A stretch of DNA of 64,000 nt from positions 195,449 to 259,448 of the forward strand of contig JADJOD010000007.1 in NCBI GenBank assembly GCA_016713985.1, in the 5' to 3' direction. The DNA is from Lewinellaceae bacterium (GTDB taxonomy: Bacteria > Bacteroidota > Bacteroidia > Chitinophagales > Saprospiraceae). Each line of letters opens with the position of its first letter. Within the stretch, counting starts at the first letter, position 1. A program made the position numbers and the translations under genes. The notes below the pieces were generated by a model that saw only the letters and a program-made list of their open reading frames with translations, was not told the origin of the DNA and made no database searches. Below, in pieces: positions 1 to 9,252 of this stretch.

Positions 1-908
1 AGCGACACGATGTCGCCCATGCCAAGGATTCGCTGCGCCATCCGCTCGGGGTAAAACACGTCGAGCGCGTCTAATTTTTCGCCCTGCGATACAAATTTGA
101 TCGGTTTGCCGACGATGTATTTGATGCTGAGCGCTGCCCCGCCCCGGGTGTCGCCGTCGAGTTTGGTGAGCACCACGCCGTCAAAATTGATGCGGGTATT
201 AAACGCTTCGGCGGTGTTCACCGCATCCTGCCCCGTCATCGAGTCCACCACAAAAAGGGTTTCGGTGGGTTTGATGGTATCTTTTAACGCGGCCACCTCG
301 TCCATCATCACCTCGTCGACCGCGAGGCGGCCGGCGGTGTCGATGATCAGGACGTTGTGGCTGTGCTGTTTGGCATAGGCCACGGCGTTTTTGGCGATCT
401 CGACCGGGTTTTTATTCTCCACCTCCTTGTAAATCGACACCTTGATGCTGTCGCCCAGCACCGTCAACTGGTCGATGGCGGCGGGGCGGTATACGTCGCA
501 GGCCACAAGCAGGGGGTTCAGTTTGCGCTGCTCCTTGAGGTATTTGGCGAGTTTGCCGGAAAAAGTTGTTTTACCCGAACCTTGCAGGCCCGCTACCAGT
601 ACGATGGCGGGGCTACCTTTTACGTTGATGCCGACACTTTGCCCGCCCATGAGTTCGGTCAGTTCGTCCATCACGATTTTGACCATCAGCTGTCCGGGCG
701 ACACACTTTTCAGCACGTTTTCGGAGCCGAGGGCCTTGTCCTTTACTTTATCGGTAAATTCCTTCGCGATTTTATAGTTCACGTCGGCGGCAACCAAAGC
801 GCGCCGGATCTCCTTGATACTTTCGGCGACGTTGAGTTCGGTGATGCGGTTGCTGCCGCTCAGGACTTTAAATGCACTTTCCAGGCGATCGCTTAGACTT
901 TCAAACAT
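1..908 (-). CDS. ffh: Signal recognition particle protein Ffh (partial, C-terminus beyond window)
   Basis: This is the SRP GTPase that binds 4.5S RNA and signal sequences of nascent membrane proteins and docks with FtsY. About 302 codons are visible from the ATG at 908-906 and the frame stays open to the window edge. The N-terminal four-helix domain starts MFESLSDRLESAFKVL and is followed by the G domain with P-loop GLQGSGKTT, the DVYRPAAIDQL motif, DTAGR and TKLDGDTRGG. The C-terminal M domain lies outside the window. A heptanucleotide repeat sits directly upstream of the start. The family match is unambiguous. Confidence 0.96.
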   Translation of the reverse strand, partial: MFESLSDRLESAFKVLSGSNRITELNVAESIKEIRRALVAADVNYKIAKEFTDKVKDKALGSENVLKSVSPGQLMVKIVMDELTELMGGQSVGINVKGSPAIVLVAGLQGSGKTTFSGKLAKYLKEQRKLNPLLVACDVYRPAAIDQLTVLGDSIKVSIYKEVENKNPVEIAKNAVAYAKQHSHNVLIIDTAGRLAVDEVMMDEVAALKDTIKPTETLFVVDSMTGQDAVNTAEAFNTRINFDGVVLTKLDGDTRGGAALSIKYIVGKPIKFVSQGEKLDALDVFYPERMAQRILGMGDIVS

Positions 909-914
909 AGTTTT

Positions 915-968
915 ACGGTGGACGGTAGATGGTGGACGGTGGACGGTTGACGGTGGACGACGGACGGT
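915..968. repeat. Degenerate GGTGGAC/GGACGGT heptamer tandem repeat
   Basis: About seven to eight imperfect copies of a 7-bp unit (GGACGGT with G/A/T changes) lie between the ffh start and the next gene. The same unit forms a longer and cleaner array at 48378-48507. No coding function is seen. Confidence 0.8.
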
Positions 969-1090
969 AAGTTGTCCGCTGTCCTTTTTCGGGCGGCAAA
1001 GATAGGGTATCGGAAGATTCTTTGGGGGTTAAACAAATACATTCCTGAAGGAAAATTTTTCGGAAATTTGCTCTTCATCGAACACCAATC

Positions 1091-1738
1091 ATGGAAAAAA
1101 CAAGCAAAACAGCCCTGCTTCTCGGCGCCACCGGCCTCGTTGGCAGTCATTTGCTGCAACAGCTGCTGGAAAGCCCCCACTACGGAAAAGTTGTGGCGCT
1201 GACCCGCCGCCCGCTGGAAACACAACACCCGAAACTGGAACAGGTGATCCTCCACTTCGACCAGCCCGACCCGTCCCTGATTCGGGGTGACGACCTGTTT
1301 TGCGCGCTGGGCACCACACTTCAAAAGGCGGGTTCGAAAGAAGCGCAATACCGGATCGATTGCACCTACCCGTATGAAATCGGAAAAATTGCGAAACAAA
1401 ACGGTGCGCGGCAATACCTCCTGGTGTCGTCCGTGGGCGCCGATGCCGCCTCTTCCGGGTTTTACCTGAAGACCAAAGGTGAACTGGAAGAAAAAATACG
1501 CCAACTGGAATTTGAACACTTTGTATCGGCCCGGCCCTCGTTCCTGTTGGGCGACCGCAGCGAATTCCGCCTGGGTGAAAAGATCGGGATCGTATTGGCA
1601 AAAATATTTGCGCCTGTTATCCCGCGTCGTTATCGCGGCATCGAAGCGGCAAAAGTAGCACGCGCCCTGATCAAGGCCGCCAACGATGGCAGCCGGGGAG
1701 TACAGTTCGTCGAGTCCGAGCGTTTGCAGGCGTTTTGA
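1091..1738 (+). CDS. NAD(P)H-binding atypical short-chain dehydrogenase/reductase
   Basis: A 215-residue Rossmann-fold protein starting MEKTSKTALLLGATGLVG, with the dinucleotide-binding glycine motif GATGLVG near residues 13-19. The central segment LLVSSVGADAASSGFYLKTKGELE resembles the active-site region of atypical SDRs of the HTATIP2 / NAD(P)H-binding family, with K in the YLKTK position. This family includes small oxidoreductases and regulatory NADPH sensors; the substrate cannot be told from sequence. It stands alone between divergent ffh and porP. Start chosen at the first ATG before the Rossmann strand. Confidence 0.8.
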   Translation: MEKTSKTALLLGATGLVGSHLLQQLLESPHYGKVVALTRRPLETQHPKLEQVILHFDQPDPSLIRGDDLFCALGTTLQKAGSKEAQYRIDCTYPYEIGKIAKQNGARQYLLVSSVGADAASSGFYLKTKGELEEKIRQLEFEHFVSARPSFLLGDRSEFRLGEKIGIVLAKIFAPVIPRRYRGIEAAKVARALIKAANDGSRGVQFVESERLQAF

Positions 1739-1957
1739 CCGTTTTTCCGCTATTTTTTAAATCGCGACCGTTTTTCGGCGTTTGGCTACCGTTTTATTCG
1801 GATTCCGAAATTTGTTAATGCTTAAATTTTTTCCCTTTCCGGAGCCTTTGCCGTGTCTTTTGGCAAGGGTTTGGTTAGTTATTTTTTTTAATCCGTGACC
1901 GCTTTGGACCGGCATGGCCATTCATTTGCCTCCGGCAATTTTCAAAAGCACTTCTGA

Positions 1958-2975
1958 ATGAAAAACGCTCTACTTATCACCCTCTGTGTCAGTCTGTTGG
2001 CTACCAACGTTGCATCCGGGCAGCAAGACCCGATGTTTACCAAGTACTTTTTCAACAGCCTGATCTACAACCCGGCGACCGCAGGCAGTGCCGAACACCT
2101 CTCCGCCAACCTCATCCACCGCCAGCAATGGCTCGGTTTGGAAGGCTCCCCGTCGACACAGTCGCTCACCGCCCATACGCCGCTCCGCAACGAACACGTC
2201 GGGCTGGGCCTGAGCATGGTAAACGACAATATCGGTGCAAGCGGCACCTTCGATCTCAATACCGCCTATGCCTACCGGTTTCGGGTGGGTAAAACATCCA
2301 AACTTTCGATCGGCCTCCAGGCAAGCGTCACCAACTGGCGTGGCAACTGGTCGGAACTGGTGCTGGAAGACAACGACGATGTGTCGTTTAACGACCAGAT
2401 CAGTCGCTGGCTGCCCAATTTTGGCGCGGGTATCTATTTTTACAACCAGCAGTTTTATGCCGGCGTCGGTTGTCCGCGTATCCTGGAATACGACTTGCGG
2501 CAAGTCGATCAACAAACCACCCCCATATACGCCCGGACCTACCGCCATTACTACGCCACCATCGGCTCGGCCTTTAAATTGGGCGGCAACAACAACCTGA
2601 TCATCCGGCCTTCCGCCCTGTTGAAAAACACCGGGGCATTCAGTTCACTCCGCAAAGACAAGGCATTCCGGAACTTCGGTTCGCCGACCGAACTGGACCT
2701 GGATTTGTCTTTTATGATCGCCCAAACCTTTTGGATCGGCGCCGCCTACCGCACAGCGCCTCGAATCGGGCAAATCGTCGAATGATTCGGCGGACATCTG
2801 GGCTGCTCTTTATTTTCGCAACGGCCTGCGCATCGGTGCGGCCTACGACATGACTTTGAGCCGTTTAAACGACGTCAACAACGGCTCTTTTGAAGTAATG
2901 GTGGGTTATGAATTTGATATAAAAGTTAAGAAAGTGGCTTCACCCGTTATTTTAAGACCCGGTAAACTTTCCTGA
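1958..2975 (+). CDS. PorP/SprF family type IX secretion outer-membrane protein (one frameshift)
   Basis: Signal peptide (MKNALLITLCVSLLATNVASG) followed by the family hallmark QQDPMFTKYFFNSLIYNPATAGS. PorP/SprF proteins are beta-barrel outer-membrane proteins linked to the type IX secretion apparatus and gliding adhesins. The first frame stops at 2785, but the expected C-terminal beta-strands (SADIWAALYFRNGLRIGAAYD, then SFEVMVGYEFDIKVKK and SPVILRP) continue in another frame up to 2975. An extra C near 2759 explains this. The gene directly precedes an OmpA-family partner, the usual arrangement of porP-type genes in Bacteroidota. The break is more likely a consensus error than inactivation. 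Confidence 0.9.
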
Positions 2976-3024
2976 CTTTTCGGACATTATATAATCCCCG
3001 ATCAACAGTTAAAACTAAGAACCG

Positions 3025-5472
3025 ATGGCATTAAAGAACATTTCAGGAATCATTGCTTTCCTCCTGCTGAGCGGAAACGCACTGGTTGCACAATCCGGCA
3101 CCCTGAAGCGCGCCGACGACGCCATGCGCGACCTCGATTATATCACGGCTATCTCCCTTTACCAGCAGGTTTTACAAAAAGAAGACAACGCGGAAGCAAA
3201 AGTAAACGTCGCAGAGTGTTACCGGAAGATCAACGACACGGAAAACGCCGAATACTGGTACGCCCAGGTGGTGCAACTGCCCAACGCCCGCTCTATTCAC
3301 CGGCTGTACTACGGCATGATGCTCCAGGCCAACGGCAAATGTGACCTCGCCAAAGCATGGCTCAAACAATACATCAAGGAGGCGCCCAACGACGCCCGCG
3401 GCCAATATCTGGCACAGGCCTGCGACCTGGAAGAGGAACTGATGACCAAAAACCGGGGCTTTTACGTGGTCAGCCACATGCCGTTTAACTCCAATCTCGA
3501 CGATTTTAGTCCCACTGTGTTTGCCAATACGGTCATTTTTGCAAGTGATCGCGACCAAAGCGGTCCCGTCAAACGCACCAGTATGTGGACGGGAAATCCT
3601 TTCGCCGAATTGTATTCCGTGCCGTTCGAAATCCGGGGCATCCATCCGGGCGACTTTCAATACGGGGGCACGGCCAAGTTTTCCAAAGAACTCAATACCA
3701 AATACCACGAAGCAGCCGTATGTGTTTCACCCGACGGGCAAATGATCTATTTTACCCGCAACAACTTTGACGACGGCAAAACCGGCAGAAGTGACGAAGG
3801 CTTGGTCAAGTTGAAAATTTACGGAGCACAAACCACCAGTAATGGCAGCTGGACCAACATCACAGGATTGCCCTTCAACTCCGACGAATACAGCGTCGCC
3901 CACCCCAGCTTGAGCGCCGACGGCCAGCGCCTTTATTTTTCCAGCAATATGCCGGGCGGGTATGGCGATATGGACTTGTATGTCAGTGAGTTAGTGAATG
4001 AACGTTGGGGCCCGGGGGTCAACCTCGGCCCCGTGGTCAATACCGAGGGAAATGAAATTTTCCCCTACATCGATCCGAACAACCGCTTGTATTTTTCTTC
4101 CAACGGACATATCGGCCTCGGAGGACTCGATATCTATTATACCACCGGCAACGGCCTGTACCAGTGGAACCTGCCCGTCAATCTCGGATTTCCTATGAAT
4201 TCCAAAAGCGACGACTTCGGTATCACCTTCGGCGGCGACCTCACCTGGGGTTATTTTTCATCGGACCGGGACGGCGGCGCGGGCCGCGACGATGTGTACG
4301 GCTTTCAAAAAAGTGCGTCTCCGGTGGAAATATTCGTGTACGACGCCCAGTCAAAAATCCCGGTCAGTGGAGCCGCTGTGGCCAACTCGCAGACCGACCT
4401 GACCCTGACCACCGGACCCGACGGCAAAATCGCGTTTGACATGCGCTATGCCGACTGCGCCGATTTTTCCGTGGGCAAAAAGGGATACGAACCCGTGGTA
4501 AAAAGGGGCTGCACCAACGAAACCACACCCGGCGAAATCACCCGCATCGAAATACCGATCCAGAAACAGGCCAATTTTATCATCCAGGGCATTGTATTCG
4601 ATATGACCGACGGCTATCCGGCCGAAGGCGCCCGCGTGACGCTGGCGAATGAATGTGGCAAAGCGGTGCCGCAGGCTTATATCACCGGCAGCGACGGACG
4701 GTATAAATTCAAACTCGATAAAGACTGCTGTTACAGCGTCAAAGCCGTCAAAGACGGTTTTATCGCAGCCACTTCGTCCGGCAACTGCACCAAAAGTCAG
4801 GACAAAAGCACAACCCTGAAAGCCAATCTCAGCCTGCTTCCTTACAGCGACGGCGAGGGTATTTTGGCAGACAGCCTGGAAAAAAGTGTTTTGCAGCAGG
4901 GGCCGAAGTTCAACCCTGCAACCGGTTTGTATGAAAATCCCGACGGTTCGCCGGCCAGTTTCGACCTCAACAAAGGCCTTACCGTAAGAAACGGCGTTCT
5001 GTTTGACAACGGAACCCCCAGCAAACCCGAAAAAGGCCCCTGGGAGCGTGGTTCGGCGGGTTATCTGCTTCATTTATACTACGACTACAATCAGGTCAAT
5101 ATGCGCCAGGAATCGCGGCCCGAACTCGAAAAATTAGCAAAAACGCTGTTGGAAAACCCGGATTTGCAGGTAGAGATTTCTTCCCACACCGATTCCCGCG
5201 GCTCCGACGAATACAACCTCGAACTCTCGCAAAAACGAGCCGACGCCGTGGTCATCTGGCTGACCCAGCACGGCGTCGCCCGCGAACGGCTTACGGGGCG
5301 GGGTTACGGAGAAACACAGCCGGTGAATCATTGCACCAACGACGCCCCCTGCTCCGAGGCGGAATACCAACTGAACCGCCGCACCGAGTTCCGGGTCATT
5401 GGATCGGGCGTGACGATCTCCCAACCCAAAATCAAGGGAAAATCGGCGCCTTGTGCGGGATGCCCCTTTTAA
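3025..5472 (+). CDS. OmpA family protein with TPR, PD40 propeller and carboxypeptidase-regulatory-like domains (PorE-like)
   Basis: An 815-residue envelope protein. Order of domains: signal peptide (1-23), TPR-like helices (about 28-140), WD40-like PD40 blades with repeated LYFSSN and IYFTRN strands (about 155-430), two carboxypeptidase regulatory-like modules (about 435-600), and a C-terminal OmpA peptidoglycan-binding domain (about 680-800) containing LQVEISSHTDSRGSDEYN. This is the architecture described for the T9SS protein PorE, which anchors the PorP-associated complex to peptidoglycan. It lies 49 bp after the porP-type gene, so the two are probably co-transcribed. The exact role as PorE or as a paralogue is inference. 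Confidence 0.88.
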   Translation: MALKNISGIIAFLLLSGNALVAQSGTLKRADDAMRDLDYITAISLYQQVLQKEDNAEAKVNVAECYRKINDTENAEYWYAQVVQLPNARSIHRLYYGMMLQANGKCDLAKAWLKQYIKEAPNDARGQYLAQACDLEEELMTKNRGFYVVSHMPFNSNLDDFSPTVFANTVIFASDRDQSGPVKRTSMWTGNPFAELYSVPFEIRGIHPGDFQYGGTAKFSKELNTKYHEAAVCVSPDGQMIYFTRNNFDDGKTGRSDEGLVKLKIYGAQTTSNGSWTNITGLPFNSDEYSVAHPSLSADGQRLYFSSNMPGGYGDMDLYVSELVNERWGPGVNLGPVVNTEGNEIFPYIDPNNRLYFSSNGHIGLGGLDIYYTTGNGLYQWNLPVNLGFPMNSKSDDFGITFGGDLTWGYFSSDRDGGAGRDDVYGFQKSASPVEIFVYDAQSKIPVSGAAVANSQTDLTLTTGPDGKIAFDMRYADCADFSVGKKGYEPVVKRGCTNETTPGEITRIEIPIQKQANFIIQGIVFDMTDGYPAEGARVTLANECGKAVPQAYITGSDGRYKFKLDKDCCYSVKAVKDGFIAATSSGNCTKSQDKSTTLKANLSLLPYSDGEGILADSLEKSVLQQGPKFNPATGLYENPDGSPASFDLNKGLTVRNGVLFDNGTPSKPEKGPWERGSAGYLLHLYYDYNQVNMRQESRPELEKLAKTLLENPDLQVEISSHTDSRGSDEYNLELSQKRADAVVIWLTQHGVARERLTGRGYGETQPVNHCTNDAPCSEAEYQLNRRTEFRVIGSGVTISQPKIKGKSAPCAGCPF

Positions 5473-5503
5473 AGAGTCTGTCTCAACATGCGTCAAGCAA
5501 AAG

Positions 5504-6405
5504 ATGCTCAAAATCGCCTGGTCGCCCGTTTATAAGTACGAATTGCCCGAGGGCCATCGCTTCCCTATGGTCAAATACGAGCTCATTCCCGAGCAAATGT
5601 TGTACGAGGGCACTGCTAATCCCGGCAATTTTTTTCACCCCGACCCGCTGCCGGAAGACGTCGCCCTGCTCACGCATACCAAAGAATACTGGGACAAACT
5701 CAACCAGGTTCGGCTGAGCGACAAGGAAGTGCGCGCCATCGGCTTCCCGATCAATGAAAAATTCGTGTACCGCGGAAGGCATATCGCCAACGGCACCATC
5801 CAATGCGCCCGGTACGCCCAACAATTCGGGTGCGCCATGAATGTGGCCGGGGCACCCACCACGCATTCGCCGACCGGGGAGAAGGTTATTGTTGTTTCAA
5901 CGACCAAGCTGTCGCAGCCAATTATTTAATAAACAACAACTTAGTAAAAAAAATCCTGATCGTCGACCTCGACGTGCACCAGGGCAACGGCACAGCATCC
6001 ATTTTCCGCAACAACCCGCAGGTGTTTACTTTTTCCATGCACGGCGAACGCAATTACCCGCTCCGGAAAGAACAATCCGACCTCGACATCGGGCTGCCCG
6101 ACGGCATGACGGATACCCCCTACCTCGATATATTAAAAGACAAGTTGCCGCGAATCGCCGATACTTTTCAACCCGATTTTATCTTTTACCTCTCCGGAGT
6201 GGATATCCTCGCCACCGACCAGTTGGGGCGACTCGCCATCAGCCGCGAAGCCTGCCGCGAACGCGACCGGTTCGTGTTGTCGTTTTGCCAACAAAACAAT
6301 ATTCCCGTAACCGTGTGTATGGGCGGTGGTTATTCGCGGCGCATCGCCGATATTGTGGAAGCGCACGTCAATACGTTCCGGGTGGCACAGGAAATATATT
6401 TTTAA
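5504..6405 (+). CDS. Histone deacetylase family protein (one frameshift)
   Basis: A zinc-dependent deacetylase of the HDAC / acetoin utilization / acetylpolyamine amidohydrolase superfamily, about 300 residues. It starts MLKIAWSPVYKYELPEGHRFP; the family signature GGTHHAF appears only after restoring one G in the G-run at 5849-5852. Downstream motifs include GEGYCCFND, the metal-binding DLDVHQGNGT, SMHGERNYP, YLSGVDILATDQLG and MGGGY. The substrate is unknown; bacterial members act on acetylated polyamines or small molecules. The ATG at 5504 is preferred over an upstream ATG at 5453 that overlaps the preceding gene. Confidence 0.9.
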
Positions 6406-6534
6406 GTTTCCTGCGATTTGTTACCTGTAAAGCATCCGTGTTAATACCATGCAGATTTGGTTTTATATTAAAACTCAAAATTTGTACATCGTTTTACCGG
6501 AGGATATACTTTTGATGCTTACAAAAAAACGATC

Positions 6535-7087
6535 ATGAAAAACCTCATCTTTTTCTCCGCTATTGCCCTGACCGGCGTTTATTGCTTTTCATTCATGACG
6601 CCTTCGCCGGGTGCCCGCAAAAATTCCGACCCGGTAGTGATTATTCTGACCGATTCCGCCCGATCCGCCGGGATACATTGTGAGAAAACCGGAAATATCT
6701 GGACCGTTTCATCCGGTTCTGCCGAAGCATACCTGGATCAAATAGCCGTCAGCCTGGGAAAAGCCGACTTGTATTCTTTCATCGATATCCGTCCGGAATT
6801 CGCCCCTGATTTTTCCGCAGGGTCGCTCACAGGTTTCGGAGTTGCCCCCGGACGGGAAAAAAGTACCGGTCGGGGTCGTATTCAAATCCGGCGCAACATC
6901 CGGCCAAACGCTGACCATGTACAGCGATGAAGAACACAGCTGCACCGCCGCCCCTTGCTCCTGTTGCGAATTTATCAAAAGAGAAGGTCGTATCCTCGGT
7001 TGCAAATGTGGCGCTGACCCTGAGTGCCAGGCCGGTGCGCAGGACCGCTGCAACCATACCGTAAAAACAAAAACCACGGGGCAATAG
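6535..7087 (+). CDS. Hypothetical exported cysteine-rich small protein (one frameshift)
   Basis: No recognised family. The N-terminus (MKNLIFFSAIALTGVYCFSFM) is a signal peptide or membrane anchor, and the following 90 residues are ordinary in composition. The first frame runs on to 6930, but from about 6842 a second frame carries a more protein-like tail, PPDGKKVPVGVVFKSGATSG, then a cysteine cluster HSCTAAPCSCCEF, GCKCGADPEC and DRCNH. An indel at about 6825-6842 would join them. The spaced cysteines suggest disulfides or metal binding in the periplasm. Function unknown. Confidence 0.5.
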
Positions 7088-7134
7088 CCGGAAGCGTTCC
7101 GGAATTTCCACTCCTGAGGAAATTTAGCCGAAGA

Positions 7135-7167
7135 TTTGCAAAAGTTTCGAAAAACGAACTATCTTTG
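7135..7167 (+). promoter_or_regulatory. Bacteroidota-type promoter of rpsU
   Basis: TTTG at 7135-7138 and TATCTTTG at 7160-7167, separated by 21 bp, match the Bacteroidetes sigma-ABfr consensus TTTG-N19/21-TAnnTTTG. Confidence 0.6.
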
Positions 7168-7206
7168 CAGCCCGAAAATTCGGGAACCATTTTTTCACTA
7201 AAACTT

Positions 7207-7212
7207 AAGGAG
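7207..7212 (+). promoter_or_regulatory. Shine-Dalgarno sequence of rpsU
   Basis: AAGGAG ends six bases before the ATG at 7219. Bacteroidota genes generally lack such a site; rpsU is a known exception, thought to allow bS21 to control its own translation because bS21 helps hide the anti-SD of the 30S subunit. Confidence 0.75.
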
Positions 7213-7218
7213 AAATTC

Positions 7219-7413
7219 ATGCTCATCGTTGAGGTCAAAGACGGCGAAGCCATTGACAAGGTACTCAAAAAGTACAAACGTAAATTTGAAAAAGCGGGCA
7301 TTTTGAAAGAATTGCGCCGCCGCAAAGCTTTCACCAAACCTTCGGTACAACGCCGGACAGAGGTGCTGAAAGCAGTTTACAAAGAAGAAACCTACGGCAA
7401 CAAAAACGATTAA
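7219..7413 (+). CDS. rpsU: 30S ribosomal protein bS21
   Basis: A 64-residue basic protein starting MLIVEVKDGEAIDKVLKKYKR and containing FEKAGILKELRRRKAFTKPS, typical of bS21. The start is fixed by the AAGGAG element six bases upstream; an in-frame extension to 7024 is not credible. bS21 binds the 30S platform near the 16S 3' end and in Bacteroidota helps sequester the anti-Shine-Dalgarno. It precedes a xer-type recombinase gene, an order often seen in the phylum. Confidence 0.96.
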   Translation: MLIVEVKDGEAIDKVLKKYKRKFEKAGILKELRRRKAFTKPSVQRRTEVLKAVYKEETYGNKND

Positions 7414-7508
7414 GCCGCGAAGCGGGTTGAATGGGGGTAAGTTGTTGAATTTGTGGATAGAACAAGTATCTTTCCAGCCGATTTGACCGCCTAAACCGCT
7501 TATCAGCC

Positions 7509-8417
7509 ATGTTTTACGAAGAGTCGTTCTACGGATATTTGTCGCTCGAACGCCGTTTTTCTGCACATACCCTGACGGCTTATCGCGGCGATTTACAAAA
7601 TTTTATCGCTCATTGTACTGAGCATCAATGCCTTACCTCGGTTTCCGAAGTAAGGCATTTGCATGTCCGCAGCTGGATCGTGGCCCAGATGCAAAACGCA
7701 CAAAGCGCCCGAAGTATCAACCGCCGCCTTTCCTGCCTCAAAACCTATTTCCGCTTCCTGAAAAAACGCCGCCTGATCGAAAAAGACCCCATGCAAAAAG
7801 TGGTGGCGCCCAAAACCGGCAAACGATTGCCGGTTTTTGTACAGGAAAATCAAATGGCTGCGCTCTTTTCCCACCTCACTTTTGGCGACGACTACACCGG
7901 CCAGTTACACCGCATGCTGCTGGAAATCTTGTACGCCACCGGTATCCGGCGCAGCGAAGCATCCAACCTGAAAATCGGTGATGTGGACCTACAGCGTTCG
8001 GTATTGCGCATTTCCGGAAAGGGCAATAAAGAACGTTTCGTGCCCTTTGCCCGGTACCTGGGCGGACTGCTGGAGGCCTTTATCCCCCTGCGCCGCAATA
8101 CCTTTCCCGGCAACGACCAACCCTGGTTGTTTCTCAATAAAAAAGGGGAACGTATCAGTCCCGAAAACATTTACTACATCGTTCACAAACACCTTTCCGC
8201 CGTCACCACGGCCGAACAACGCAGTCCGCACGTACTGCGCCACTCTTTTGCCACCCACCTGTCCAACCACGGCGCCGACCTGAACGCCATCAAGGAACTG
8301 CTCGGTCATGCCAGCCTGGCCGCCACACAGGTGTATATGCACAACAGCATCGAACGATTGCTGAAGGTGTACGAACAGGCGCACCCGAAAGGTAAGGAGG
8401 AGGACGATGTGAAGTAG
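7509..8417 (+). CDS. xerC: Tyrosine recombinase XerC/XerD
   Basis: A 302-residue tyrosine recombinase that resolves chromosome dimers at dif. The N-terminal SAM-like core-binding domain (about 5-90, LSLERRFSAHTLTAYRGDL) is followed by the catalytic domain. Visible catalytic elements are the Arg in YATGIRRSEASNL, the Lys in GKGNKERFVPF, HVLRHSFATHL, LLGHASLAATQVY and the nucleophile Tyr in that last motif. Length fits chromosomal Xer proteins, not long phage integrases. It sits 95 bp after rpsU. XerC versus XerD cannot be settled without the partner. Confidence 0.92.
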   Translation: MFYEESFYGYLSLERRFSAHTLTAYRGDLQNFIAHCTEHQCLTSVSEVRHLHVRSWIVAQMQNAQSARSINRRLSCLKTYFRFLKKRRLIEKDPMQKVVAPKTGKRLPVFVQENQMAALFSHLTFGDDYTGQLHRMLLEILYATGIRRSEASNLKIGDVDLQRSVLRISGKGNKERFVPFARYLGGLLEAFIPLRRNTFPGNDQPWLFLNKKGERISPENIYYIVHKHLSAVTTAEQRSPHVLRHSFATHLSNHGADLNAIKELLGHASLAATQVYMHNSIERLLKVYEQAHPKGKEEDDVK

Positions 8418-8551
8418 GATCGCCATACCCGGATGGGGAGGTCTGTTTTGACAATTCCTTAGCAATCCCCGATAAAATTGCGTTAAACCGGCGCATTCCA
8501 GTAGGCGTCTAACATTTTGTGCCCGAATTTCGCAGAAAAATTAACCACACC

Positions 8552-9093
8552 ATGTATCGTATTTGCCTCTTTTTCCTCGCTGCCGCCGGCTTCCTGAGCT
8601 CCTGCAGCCCCCAACTGTCGGTTTTAACAGCAAATTGTATGAAGAACAAAAATGGTCGGACGACGATCTGAAACGCATACAGTTTTATCTTTCCGACGAC
8701 CTCACGATCTACCGCTATCTCGACGAAGAAGGCGGCGCCACCATTACGTCGGGCCAGATTAAAATCGTGGACGGCCGAAAAACCGAACAGGTTTATTTCA
8801 AGTCCGGCACCCCCGGTGTTTTCCTGTTCCGTCCCAAAGCGGAACATTTTGCCGTCAGTTTTGAAGACAAGGGAGAAACCCATTACCTGACGTTTGGCCC
8901 CAATCCGAAATACAGCGGCCAGTATATGCTCTTAGCCAGCGAATGGGACAAACGTTCCGGAAAAGTGACTTATGCCGGCAAAAAATTCTATACCTCCTCG
9001 GAAACGGTCCCCCGCCTGCTGGTAAATCTCAAAAAAACGAGTTATTACAAAACGGAAGGCCGAACCGCAGGAGGAAGAACGGTCAACCAGTAA
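8552..9093 (+). CDS. Hypothetical lipoprotein (one frameshift)
   Basis: The ATG at 8552 opens a lipoprotein signal peptide, MYRICLFFLAAAGFLSSCS, with a probable lipobox cysteine. After the C-run at 8608-8612 the frame has to shift by one base to reach the main body (GFNSKLYEEQKWSDDDLKRI, LSDDLTIYRYLDEEGGATIT, ending GGRTVNQ at 9093). About 178 residues in all. The body is beta-rich with no catalytic motif I recognise. Likely an outer-membrane or periplasmic lipoprotein of unknown role. Confidence 0.6.
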
Positions 9094-9139
9094 CGCGTCA
9101 CCGTTTAAGTAAGCGGGCAAAAAAAAAGAAACTAATTTT

Positions 9140-9170
9140 CCCCCCCCCCCAGGGGGAGAACGCCCCCGGG
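9140..9170. repeat. C11 homopolymer and GC-rich hairpin before recN
   Basis: A run of eleven C (9140-9150) is followed by AGGGGG-AGAACG-CCCCC, which can fold into a short GC-rich hairpin. No T-run follows on the + strand, so it is not a canonical terminator. The run is a likely hotspot of polymerase slippage or consensus error. Confidence 0.55.
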
Positions 9171-9222
9171 AAAAACTCTTAAAACAAAAAATTTTACAAC
9201 TGATATTTCAGCGCACTTTTGC

Positions 9223-9230
9223 TACTTTTG
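9223..9230 (+). promoter_or_regulatory. Promoter -7 element of recN
   Basis: TACTTTTG matches TAnnTTTG and lies 22 bp before the recN ATG; no clear -33 TTTG at the standard distance was seen. Confidence 0.45.
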
Positions 9231-9252
9231 CGCGGACTTCAATCGCCCGCCC

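Noticed and set aside
7509..8417. A phage or integron integrase marking a mobile element
   Set aside because: Length, motifs and position next to rpsU fit the chromosomal Xer recombinase; no attachment sites or phage genes nearby.
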